Origin: Planctomycetaceae bacterium
GTDB lineage: Bacteria; Planctomycetota; Planctomycetia; Pirellulales; Thermoguttaceae
Reading direction: 5' to 3'
Assembly (NCBI GenBank): GCA_012719125.1
Contig: JAAYAY010000068.1
Span: forward strand, 1-64,000
Length of the DNA: 64,000 bases
How positions within the stretch are numbered: the first letter of the stretch is position 1; each line of letters opens with the position of its first letter. The translations under genes were made by a program, and so were the position numbers. The notes beneath the pieces were generated by a model, which saw only the letters and a list, made by a program, of their open reading frames with translations, ran no database searches and was not told where the DNA came from. Below are positions 35,135-42,772 of this stretch, in pieces.

Positions 35135-37594
35135 ATGCGAAGATTCATTGTAGGTCTGATCGGCGTGGCGGCGCTGGGAGCCACGCTGTTCACCGCCCCC
35201 ATGCTCTGGTCCCAGCCGCCTGCCGGACAAGCCGACGGCCCTTCAACGCAGCAACCGCCATGGTGGCGGACGAGTGGCCCGGACCGCGAGCAGCCGGATC
35301 AGTCTGAATCTCGTGGTCCCCGTGAATTTGACGGATTCCGAGGTCCGGGCGGCGGACCGGGTGGTTTCGGAGGCCGTGGCGGCGGACCGGGTGGTCCCGG
35401 CGGGCCGATGGGGGGCGAGCGGCAACTCGTGGCCGAATTCGACCAGGACGGCGACGGAATCCTCAATCTGGAGGAGCGCAAGGCGGCCCGCGAAGCAGTC
35501 GCCTCCGGATTCGGCGGTCGAAGCTTCGGCCCTCGGGGCGGCGGACCCGGCGGTCACGGCAACCGGGAACCGGCCCAGCCCGGCCCGCAAGTGTTGCCTT
35601 CCGACGTGAAATCCTACCCCGACGCTTCGCTCTACGACCCGACGGTGCTGCGAACCTTGTTTCTCGAATTCGAAAACGAGGACTGGGAAGACGAATTGGC
35701 TGCCTTCAAAGGTTCCGACGTCGACGTGCCGGCGACCTTGACGGTCGACGGGAAGGCCTATCCGAACGTGGGCGTCCATTTCCGCGGGATGTCGTCCTAC
35801 ATGATGGCGCCCGCCGGCTACAAACGTTCGCTCAATCTGTCGCTCGACTACGTCGATCCCGAGCAGCGGTTGTACGGCTACAAGACGCTCAACCTGCTCA
35901 ACTGCGCCGGCGATTCCTCACTGCTGAGCACCGTTTTGTACTCGCACATCGGTCGCCAGTACACGGCTGCCCCGAAGGCGAATCTGGTCAAGGTCGTCAT
36001 CAACGGCGAGAGCTGGGGCATCTACAGCAACGTGCAGCAGTACAACAAGGAGTTTCTGGCCGAGAACTACTCGTCCGACGAGGGTGCTCGATGGAAAGTG
36101 ATCGGCAGTCCCGGCGCCGACGGCGGCTTACGCTATCTCGGCGAGAACATCGAAGACTACCGCCGCAGGTTCGAGATCAAGACGAAGGACAAGGACGAAT
36201 CGTGGCGGGACCTGATCCACCTGTGCCGCGTACTCAACGAGACCCCCACGGACCAGTTGGAACAGGCGATCACGCCGATCCTCGACATCGACAGCACGCT
36301 TTGGTTCCTGGCCCTCGACGTGGTTCTGGCTAACAGCGACGGCTATTGGACCCGTGCCAGCGACTACCACCTGTTCCACGGGGCAGGCGGCAAGTTTTAC
36401 GTCGCGCCGCACGATATGAACGAGGCCTTTCACGGCATGGGCGGCCCCGGTGGCCCCGGCGGACCGCGTGGTCCTGGTGGTCCAGGTGGCTTCGGCCCCC
36501 CGGGCGGCCCTGACGGTAATCGCGGCTTCATGGGCGATTTCGGGCCGCCGGGCGGACCGGGTATGCCTGGCGGGTTCCCGGGTGATTTTGGGCCTCCGGG
36601 AGGTCCGGATATGTTCGGCGGGTTTCCGGGGAATTTTGGTCCTCCGGACGGCAGGAGCTTCCCTCCCGATTTCGCACCTCCCGGCGGCGGTCCGGGTCTT
36701 GGGCACGGCGGCAGCGAACTCGATCCGCTGGTTGCCCTGGACGATCCCGGCAAGCCGCTTCGCAGCAAGCTGCTGCAGGTGCCGCGTTTCCGAGAGGAGT
36801 ATCTGCAATGCGTTCGCATCCTTGCGGAGCAGTCGCTCGACTGGAGGAATCTGGGGCCCGTGGTGGCCGGCTTCCGCAGTTTGATCGAGAAGGAAGTGGA
36901 GGCCGACACGAAGAAACTGTCGACCCTGGATGCGTTTCTCAAGGCGACTGCCGATTCACCCGGCGAGGACGGTCGAGGGTCGGGTTTGCGAGGTTTTGCC
37001 GAGAAGCGGCGAGAGTTCCTGCTGAAGCACGTGGAAATCGCTGCTTTGCCCCGCGAGGTTGCCTCTGTGCTTCCTGAACCGAAGAAGGAAGTCTCCGTGC
37101 CAAAGGAGGTCTCGACGCCGAAGTCGGCTATTCCCGCTGAGGCGTCGAAGTCGCCCGTGGTCATTAACGAGTTCCTTGCCGCCAGAAGCAAGCCACTGCC
37201 TGGTGCCGGCGCCGGCGACGACGACTGGATCGAACTATTTAATCCGAGCGATCGCGAGGTGGATCTGTCGGGCATGTGGCTGAGCGATTCCGGGCAGGAT
37301 GTGCGCAAGTGGCCCTTCCCTGCCGGAACTGCGATTCCACCCAAGGGCCGCCTGCTGGTTTGGGCCGACGACGGGAGAGGTACGGCGGCCGGGCTCCACG
37401 CCGGTTTCAAGCTGTCGAAGAAGGGTGAGGAACTCATCCTGACCGCGTTGGAGGACGGGGTGGAACGCCTCGTCGACCAGGTGCGTTTCGAGAAGCAGAC
37501 CGACGACGTGTCGTACGGCCGGTATCCCGACGGCGCCGAGGACTGGCAGCCGCTGGTTCCTTCGCCGGGGCAGGGGAACCGCAAGTCGGAATAG
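35135..37594 (+). CDS. CotH kinase-like protein with EF-hand, collagen-like insert and LTD domain
   Basis: 819 residues, exported (signal peptide 1-26). A glycine/proline-rich stretch (66-95) precedes an EF-hand loop (103-114, DQDGDGILNLEE). The CotH kinase domain spans about 170-560 with VHFRGMSSYMM, KSLNL-like KRSLNLSLDY, and APHDMNEAF near 424-432 holding the metal-binding aspartate. A Gly-x-Pro/collagen-like insert (about 436-525) interrupts the kinase domain just after that motif. A lamin-tail domain ends the protein (about 674-815, VVINEFLAA...DDWIELFNPSD). CotH of Bacillus is a secreted spore-coat protein kinase. With the VTC and DUF4956 genes it forms a recurring but unexplained set. 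Confidence 0.92.
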   Translation: MRRFIVGLIGVAALGATLFTAPMLWSQPPAGQADGPSTQQPPWWRTSGPDREQPDQSESRGPREFDGFRGPGGGPGGFGGRGGGPGGPGGPMGGERQLVAEFDQDGDGILNLEERKAAREAVASGFGGRSFGPRGGGPGGHGNREPAQPGPQVLPSDVKSYPDASLYDPTVLRTLFLEFENEDWEDELAAFKGSDVDVPATLTVDGKAYPNVGVHFRGMSSYMMAPAGYKRSLNLSLDYVDPEQRLYGYKTLNLLNCAGDSSLLSTVLYSHIGRQYTAAPKANLVKVVINGESWGIYSNVQQYNKEFLAENYSSDEGARWKVIGSPGADGGLRYLGENIEDYRRRFEIKTKDKDESWRDLIHLCRVLNETPTDQLEQAITPILDIDSTLWFLALDVVLANSDGYWTRASDYHLFHGAGGKFYVAPHDMNEAFHGMGGPGGPGGPRGPGGPGGFGPPGGPDGNRGFMGDFGPPGGPGMPGGFPGDFGPPGGPDMFGGFPGNFGPPDGRSFPPDFAPPGGGPGLGHGGSELDPLVALDDPGKPLRSKLLQVPRFREEYLQCVRILAEQSLDWRNLGPVVAGFRSLIEKEVEADTKKLSTLDAFLKATADSPGEDGRGSGLRGFAEKRREFLLKHVEIAALPREVASVLPEPKKEVSVPKEVSTPKSAIPAEASKSPVVINEFLAARSKPLPGAGAGDDDWIELFNPSDREVDLSGMWLSDSGQDVRKWPFPAGTAIPPKGRLLVWADDGRGTAAGLHAGFKLSKKGEELILTALEDGVERLVDQVRFEKQTDDVSYGRYPDGAEDWQPLVPSPGQGNRKSE

Positions 37595-37655
37595 GGTCTG
37601 TCTCGTCGGTTGGACCCGTCGTGTGCTTGCATGCCATTTCCTCTTAGGGCAAAAT

Positions 37656-37689
37656 GGGGCGCGTCGTTTGGCGCGCCCCGTTCTCTTTT
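37656..37689 (+). terminator. Intrinsic terminator after the CotH gene
   Basis: GGGGCGCG (37656-37663) pairs with CGCGCCCC (37672-37679) around an 8-base loop and is followed by TTCTCTTTT. It lies 62 bases after the stop codon and probably ends the DUF4956-VTC-CotH transcript. Confidence 0.75.
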
Positions 37690-37816
37690 GCAGAGACATG
37701 AGGATGTTTGTTGTCGGTCACGCATGTTCGTCGCTGGGCGGTGAATCCAGATGTACGCGAGGATTCCGGAGAAGCCGCAAGGACAAGTGCCGAACGGCTG
37801 GGAGGGCGATCGCCTG

Positions 37817-38767
37817 ATGAACGACTACCGAGGCAACCTTCCGGCAAGCTTCATCCAACGATTCCTGCGATCGCCGGTTCGCTGGGTGGTTCTGGCTCAT
37901 GCCCTGCTGTTGGGTATCGTGATTGGGATGCGTTCGGCGATTCCGGGGGCTGTTGTCCTCTACACGGTTGACGCGTCCCTGGTCATGGCCCAGGTGGCGC
38001 TGTTGATTATCTGGATGACCCTCGTTGGCCGGGAGGGAATGATCCGCCGGACACTTGGGAGTGCCTTTGTCGTGGTGGGCGTTTTTGCCCTCCACGTGCC
38101 CCCGTCTGTTCTCCTTGTTGCGATTCGCGGGGTGATCTTTAATGTGGCTGGAGTATTCATCCTTCTCACGATCCTGGCCTTTCCCCTCTCGTTTGCTTCG
38201 ACGAGGGGGCTGCAATTGATGCGGTTCTCTCCGGAGAGCATGCCGCCACCGCAACGCCTACAATTCTCGATCCGCACCATTCTGGTTGCCGCGATTTGCT
38301 TGGCGCTCGTGTTCGGGCTGCGGGGACTTCTGGATCTTGCGAAGACGTGGCCCGTCGCAATCCGTTTTGATCTTGTTCTGATTGGCATCGTCATGTTTGT
38401 GGTTGGTGCGACGTTCTATCTGAGCATACCGCTGGTGGCCGTCTGGGCGACGCTGACGCCGGGTAAGGTGTTGCCGCGAATGGCGACGGCCCTTTTCGGC
38501 TGGGCACTTGGGGCCATGCTGTTGTACCACTACATACAGTCAGGCGCCGGCTCGTCCCCCATGTATATTTCCGTCACCCTAGTGACCGCATGTGCAATTC
38601 CGATCCTGCTTGCCACGCTCTTCGTCCTTCGGGCCATGGGATATCGCTTCATCCGGAGCGCCTCGGGAAATCCCTTTCGGAAAGAACCCGGTCCCGGGAC
38701 TCAATTGGAGCCGGCGTCTCCGTTTGACGACGCGATCGAACCTGACGCGCAACCGACTCCGCCGTGA
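37817..38767 (+). CDS. Multi-pass membrane protein of unknown function
   Basis: 316 residues with seven or eight predicted membrane helices. It starts at 37817 by choice: GGGAGG lies 11 bases upstream, while the ATG at 37751 has no ribosome binding site. The middle segment LQFSIRTILVAAICLALVFG resembles the QFSLRTLL helix shared by many planctomycete membrane proteins, a lineage hallmark from memory. The C-terminal tail (about 270-316) is proline-rich and probably disordered. No function can be assigned. Confidence 0.75.
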   Translation: MNDYRGNLPASFIQRFLRSPVRWVVLAHALLLGIVIGMRSAIPGAVVLYTVDASLVMAQVALLIIWMTLVGREGMIRRTLGSAFVVVGVFALHVPPSVLLVAIRGVIFNVAGVFILLTILAFPLSFASTRGLQLMRFSPESMPPPQRLQFSIRTILVAAICLALVFGLRGLLDLAKTWPVAIRFDLVLIGIVMFVVGATFYLSIPLVAVWATLTPGKVLPRMATALFGWALGAMLLYHYIQSGAGSSPMYISVTLVTACAIPILLATLFVLRAMGYRFIRSASGNPFRKEPGPGTQLEPASPFDDAIEPDAQPTPP

Positions 38768-38786
38768 CGAATACCTCGGGGACACG

Positions 38787-39815
38787 CTACTCCTGTTCGG
38801 CCTCCGGCGGCAACTTGTAGCGAACCGCGAACAGGTGCTGCACGTCGTCGATGGTCGTGCCCTGGAAGCGGACTTGCGTGCGGCCGTCGGCCGTTTCAAC
38901 CGCCGCTTTCGGTTCCGTCGATACGAGTTCCGCCCCCGGCGGCAACACGATCGTCAGGCTGTACTCCCGGTTGCCTCCCTTGTGGCGCAGGCCGTCGTTG
39001 TAGATCCAGATTCCGTCCTTCAGTGTGGCGGCCGCCGGGATTTTGTAGACCTCGGTGTAATGGAGCCGGCCGTCTTCGAAGACGTCGTTGGTGAACGTTA
39101 CGTTGTGACGAGCCTGCTCGCCCGTGACTGTCGTTTCCAGCGGCATTTCGTGGCCCTTCGGATCGAGGATCCGAACGTTCCAATCCTTGGGCGCATAGAG
39201 GGGGAAGCCGCCCGGCCGGAAGTAGCCGCTGTAGCCGTGCATGATCTCCTGCCGTTTTTCCCCGCTGCCGTCCGCCGCCAGGGTCACCACTGTTTTCCCA
39301 GCGATGCTTCCGCTGCCGAACCATGCGTAGGAAGTCAGCGAAGAGATCAGCATGGCCAGGCCGACGCACGCCGCGAGCCAGAATTTGCGTTCCAGCGGAA
39401 GCAGCCCGTGCATCGGCTCGTACTTGACCGGCGGCTGGGAAGGCTGTTCGACACCGACGGCCGACTCGAGCCGGGCCATCTCCAGTCGCAGCAGTTTCGT
39501 TTCCTTGAGCACTTGCATCTTCATTCCGGCCATGTGAAACCACAGTTTCATCAGCACGGTCGTCTCGTAGACCACGAGCATGACCACGGCGCAGCCGAGG
39601 AGCGTCTTCATGTCGTAGCTGCGGACGAAGAAGTTGATTGCGGCCACGCCCGCGGCGATGCACACCAGGGCGTAGACCCAGTAGATTCGCTCGGCCGACC
39701 GCAATCGGCCGGAGTATTCGCCGGCGGCCAGGTCGCGCAGCGACTCCTCCCGTTCCGACCGCAGGCGGGCCACCTCTTCCAGCGTCTTTCTCAGCGTATC
39801 GTCGTGTTCACTCAT
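38787..39815 (-). CDS. Membrane protein coupled to an ECF sigma factor
   Basis: 342 residues. It starts at 39815, six bases after a GAGGAGG motif that lies inside the sigma factor's last codons; the two genes overlap by eight bases. Residues 1-30 form a charged coil (TLRKTLEEVARLRSEREESL). Membrane helices lie at about 40-60, 65-90 and 135-160, and the C-terminal 170 residues are soluble and beta-rich (YSGYFRPGGFPLYAPKDWNV, then KDGIWIYNDGLRHKGGNREY). The coupling suggests a role as membrane regulator (anti-sigma-like), but no zinc-binding anti-sigma motif is visible. Confidence 0.8.
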   Translation of the reverse strand: MSEHDDTLRKTLEEVARLRSEREESLRDLAAGEYSGRLRSAERIYWVYALVCIAAGVAAINFFVRSYDMKTLLGCAVVMLVVYETTVLMKLWFHMAGMKMQVLKETKLLRLEMARLESAVGVEQPSQPPVKYEPMHGLLPLERKFWLAACVGLAMLISSLTSYAWFGSGSIAGKTVVTLAADGSGEKRQEIMHGYSGYFRPGGFPLYAPKDWNVRILDPKGHEMPLETTVTGEQARHNVTFTNDVFEDGRLHYTEVYKIPAAATLKDGIWIYNDGLRHKGGNREYSLTIVLPPGAELVSTEPKAAVETADGRTQVRFQGTTIDDVQHLFAVRYKLPPEAEQE

Positions 39816-40359
39816 CGCCATCCTCCTCGAGAAACCGGCGCAATCGCTGCCGGGCATGGTGAAGTCTTGATTTGACCGTTCCGCAGGGGATGCCCAGGAT
39901 GTCGGCGATTTCGGCGGTGCTGAAACCGTCTTCGTAGCGAAACGACAGGATCGCCCGATCGCGGCCCGGCAGATCGGCCAGGGCCTGGCGCAGATCGGCG
40001 TATTGCCGGTCGGCGTGGTTCCCGCCGTTTTCCGCTTCCGGCCGGCGCTGGCCGTAGGCCTCGTCGGCGCGGCGCATGCGCCGGCGGCGGCGAATCCAAT
40101 CGCGCGATTTGTTGCTGGTGATGCGGTAGGCCCAGGCCGGGAAGGCGGCCGGGTCGTCGAGCCGTCCGATGCGGCGGCTGATGACGATCCAGGCTTCCTG
40201 GAGCACGTCCCAGGCGGCCTGCTCGTCGTCGGTCAGTCGCCAGGCCAGCCGCCAGAGGCGGTCCTGCCAGCGGTCGACCAGTTCCGAGAGGGCCGCGAGG
40301 ACCCCTTCCTGAGCCCGGATCACCAGCAATTCGTCGTTAAGCCGTTCGTTCTGGTTCAT
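39808..40359 (-). CDS. ECF-type RNA polymerase sigma factor
   Basis: 183 residues with the sigma-70 region 2 (about 28-95: LWRLAWRLTDDEQAAWDVLQ, then AFPAWAYRITSNKSRDWIRR) and region 4 (about 125-178: LADLPGRDRAILSFRYEDGF, then STAEIADILGIPCGTVKSRL). Regions 1.1 and 3 are absent, so this is a group 4 (ECF) factor. Such factors switch on a small regulon in response to envelope or other signals, usually controlled by a cognate membrane protein, here probably the coupled downstream gene. The region upstream may be autoregulated but no ECF promoter pair could be placed. Confidence 0.93.
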   Translation of the reverse strand: MNQNERLNDELLVIRAQEGVLAALSELVDRWQDRLWRLAWRLTDDEQAAWDVLQEAWIVISRRIGRLDDPAAFPAWAYRITSNKSRDWIRRRRRMRRADEAYGQRRPEAENGGNHADRQYADLRQALADLPGRDRAILSFRYEDGFSTAEIADILGIPCGTVKSRLHHARQRLRRFLEEDGDE

Positions 40360-41158
40360 CTGCGGGTAGGTCGCTCGGCGAGGCCGATCGGTTCAAAAGG
40401 AACGAGAAAGAGAGACAGCCCGTCAGGTTACCCTACAGAAGTGCGGTTCCTCCGGAATTCGCGTAGGGTGTGAAGTGCAGTTAAGGGCTTGGTTGGTCAA
40501 CGCGTGGGCGGTTCTGCCAATATCTGGGTTGGCGGGGGCGTTCTCTTGGGCGTGGTCAATACGGTGGCTGATGCGCTCGTTGCATTGTTTGCGTTCTTTG
40601 CATTGTTTGCGTTGTTTGCGCGTTTTTTTGAGTACTTTTGGCTAACTTGGGGGGTGATGGTTGCGTGAATTCGAGAGGGCGGCGATTGGCTCAGTTCTAT
40701 ACATGCGTACACAGATACGATGTTATCAAGTGGAAAGGAAAAGTCAAGAGGTTTTTTGAACACCCCCGGACGAGCGAGAGGAGCGGTTGGAGGCGGATGG
40801 CGGGCGGCGTCGGCGCAACGGGGTTTTGCGCCGTGTTTGGGGTGTTGCGAAAAGGGTCGGGCGGGGTGGGTGAGGGGAAGTATTGCTGTCTCTTGTGTTT
40901 ACACCTGATGGTGTGCGCGCAAGTGGGGCTCCATCCGCAGGGGGGCGTTGCAAAAATCTCTCTGGCGAGGGGTGGCGGGGCGGCCTCCGGACGCAGATGC
41001 AGCCCGGGTGAAACACGGATCTGGGTAGATGTGGGCAAGGGAATTATTCGCGCAAGCGAATTGCTGACCGTGATGGGTTGTTAAGGGTATCGCTGCGCGG
41101 CACTGTTTGCGCGTCAGGAAGTGTTCGGCTCTCGGTGGTTCTGCGACACAGTTGAGCG
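40360..41158. other. Long gap without a convincing gene
   Basis: About 800 bases upstream of the sigma factor gene. It contains the 9-bp tandem array listed separately, then an AT-richer patch (40620-40760) and a G-rich stretch. Open frames of 148 codons on + (40638-41084) and about 90 on - have unusual composition and no family signature. An unrecognised small RNA or gene cannot be excluded. Confidence 0.5.
40581..40625. repeat. 9-bp tandem repeat, about five units
   Basis: Units of the form TGCRTTSTT are repeated (TGCATTGTT, TGCGTTCTT, TGCATTGTT, TGCGTTGTT, then a degenerate TGCGCGTTT). Copy-number variation between strains would be expected. Confidence 0.8.
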
Positions 41159-41353
41159 TCAAAGGTCGCCGAAGTCATCCGCTACCTTGCTCAGGTCTCC
41201 AGTTTCGTGATCCCACCAGTACACCTCGTGGCCCAACAGGGCAGGAGCATCCGATTGCGGAATGAAGACCAACAGATCTCCTCCGCCGTTTGCGCCGATG
41301 GCAACCGCATTGGGCGGAAAGTCGGGCCAATGTCTGGTGCGGCATTGGGTCTG
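41159..41353 (-). pseudogene. SMI1/KNR4 family remnant, C-terminal part only
   Basis: Read on the minus strand, this frame gives RHWPDFPPNAVAIGANGGGD, then LLVFIPQ, HEVYWWDHETGDLSKVADDF and a stop. That is the typical end of the SMI1/KNR4 (SUKH) family, whose bacterial members are often immunity proteins of toxin systems. Upstream the frame meets a TAG (41356-41354), and I find no continuation in the other frames, so about the first two thirds are missing. The AT-richer surroundings suggest decay of an acquired gene. Confidence 0.7.
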
Positions 41354-41475
41354 CTATTCGGAGATTCTCCCAGGCGAAGGGAGCTGTGAGGAGCAGTTAT
41401 CACAGCTCACTCCAGTCGGGTTTCGGACCACAATGGGACACCATTTCGCGGCAGGAAGAACAGAACCAGAACGCT

Positions 41476-42021
41476 TCATCCCTGGTCCACATGAACATCC
41501 GTAGTCTGATCAACGCTGAACTCGACCTCAAGTGTCTCGGTTTTTGTTTCCAGCAATCTTCCGTGTCGGAAGTGAAGTGCGGCACTGTGGATGGCCGTTC
41601 GATTGTGGACGATAGGCTCTGTCATCCAATAGAAGCGGACCGTGTCACCCGTGTCGAATGTTATCGTCTGCGGCACGAGAACGTTCTCGTTGATGACGAA
41701 ATCATAACCCTTGTCGATGTAATCTCGTAGCTTCAGGTGAATTGTATTACCATGACCCATTGTTCGAAAGAGGTTCTCTACCGTAACGCGGAAACCAAGT
41801 CGCAGGGGGTTCTCTTGATTCGGTTTCACGGTGAAGCGGTAACGACCGTCGGCCGGGACGGGCTGTGAGGAGTCTCCGAGTTCGACCCACGTCGACAACG
41901 ACGTCATCCGGTACTCGTAGTACCGGCGATACCATCCCTTGAGGCTCGCCAGGGACACAGCTACGAGTGCGGTGACTATGAAGAGTGTGCGCAGGTGAAA
42001 TCTCGGAAGTCGACGATGCAT
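41476..42021 (-). CDS. Membrane-anchored hypothetical protein
   Basis: 181 residues from the ATG at 42021. One N-terminal membrane segment (about 9-27, RTLFIVTALVAVSLASL) with basic residues before it. The outer part (about 35-181) is beta-rich with HLKLRDYIDKGYDFV and TFDTGDTVRFYWMTE. The first residues, RFHLRTLFIVTA, resemble the FxLRTLL start of many planctomycete membrane proteins. Composition is less GC-rich than neighbouring regions. Function unknown. Confidence 0.7.
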   Translation of the reverse strand: MHRRLPRFHLRTLFIVTALVAVSLASLKGWYRRYYEYRMTSLSTWVELGDSSQPVPADGRYRFTVKPNQENPLRLGFRVTVENLFRTMGHGNTIHLKLRDYIDKGYDFVINENVLVPQTITFDTGDTVRFYWMTEPIVHNRTAIHSAALHFRHGRLLETKTETLEVEFSVDQTTDVHVDQG

Positions 42022-42100
42022 AGCCCCAGGCGAATGACACGTGTATGGGGAGTCTGTGGCCATCACCAATGGGGCGCAGAACGAGAACGCGTTCTTGCCC

Positions 42101-42493
42101 CTAGTTCATAGGTGCACGAAGCAATTGGGCGTCATTATCTGCCCGCTCCAGTGAAACTGCAACCTCTTCCGCCGCTTGATCACCTATGTCGCTGTGAGCG
42201 GACGTGAATCCGGCGGCTTCGACCCGGATGGAACCCTCACGATCTTTGAGATGAGCGAGACCGCGTTCGTCAGTCTGGCATTGCTCAACGGGAAGGATAG
42301 GTCCGACGACCCAAAGCAGTGGACAGCAAACCTTGAGTCGTGTGACGCGAGCTCCTGCGATCGGCGTACCGCTACTTGAGTCGATCACTCTGACGCCAAG
42401 CGGCTGGGCACAACCCGAGAGTACGAGTACCGTGAGTGCGGCGATGATTGTCGCATAGACACGAGGTGATGTTAAGGGGCCACCAGCGGGCAT
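42101..42493 (-). CDS. Small lipoprotein with carboxypeptidase-regulatory-like fold
   Basis: 130 residues from the ATG at 42493. The signal peptide ends in the lipobox VLSGC. The mature start reads LGVRVIDSSSGTPIAGARV, the hallmark of a carboxypeptidase regulatory-like/TonB-plug-like beta-sandwich, and TDERGLAHLKD fits the last strands. Four cysteines lie between (CCPLLWVVGPILPVEQC). Longer frames reach into the upstream repeat and are not supported. It is probably a periplasmic lipoprotein of unknown role. Confidence 0.7.
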   Translation of the reverse strand: MPAGGPLTSPRVYATIIAALTVLVLSGCAQPLGVRVIDSSSGTPIAGARVTRLKVCCPLLWVVGPILPVEQCQTDERGLAHLKDREGSIRVEAAGFTSAHSDIGDQAAEEVAVSLERADNDAQLLRAPMN

Positions 42494-42539
42494 GACGCTC
42501 ACCCTCTTCCGGTACGGTAAGGCGACAGATTGTACGGAG

Positions 42540-42770
42540 GTCTGTCTTGCAGCGAAACCCCAATGTGACGCTTTGCCTTTCAGAAATCTTGAGATGTAGA
42601 ATCGCCGAGAACCTCGGGCAATCCGCACCCAGGGCGTTGCCCTTGGTTGATATGGTGCGCCCCTTCGGGGCGAGAGAAAAGCCGTACCCGCGCAGGGTGG
42701 AGCGTGGACTCCAACTTCCGCGCAGGCTGAAGCCTGGACTCCAACTTCCTGAACCCTGAACCCTGACAAC
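42540..42770. repeat. Repeat-like gap sequence with a 28-bp tandem duplication
   Basis: Two 28-bp units, CGCAGGGTGGAGCGTGGACT and CGCAGGCTGAAGCCTGGACT each followed by CCAACTTC, lie at 42691-42718 and 42721-42748 (four mismatches). The neighbouring GGGCGTTGCCCTTGG stretch looks like dispersed repeat sequence known from planctomycete genomes; that is from memory. It lies between the lipoprotein gene and the glycan cluster. Confidence 0.6.
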
Positions 42771-42772
42771 TC

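Noticed and set aside
40638-41084. A 148-codon + strand frame in the gap upstream of the sigma factor gene
   Set aside because: Odd composition and no motif; there is no clear ribosome binding site.
42494-42769. N-terminal extension of the small lipoprotein frame up to 42769
   Set aside because: It translates repeat-like sequence; the lipobox and signal begin at 42493.
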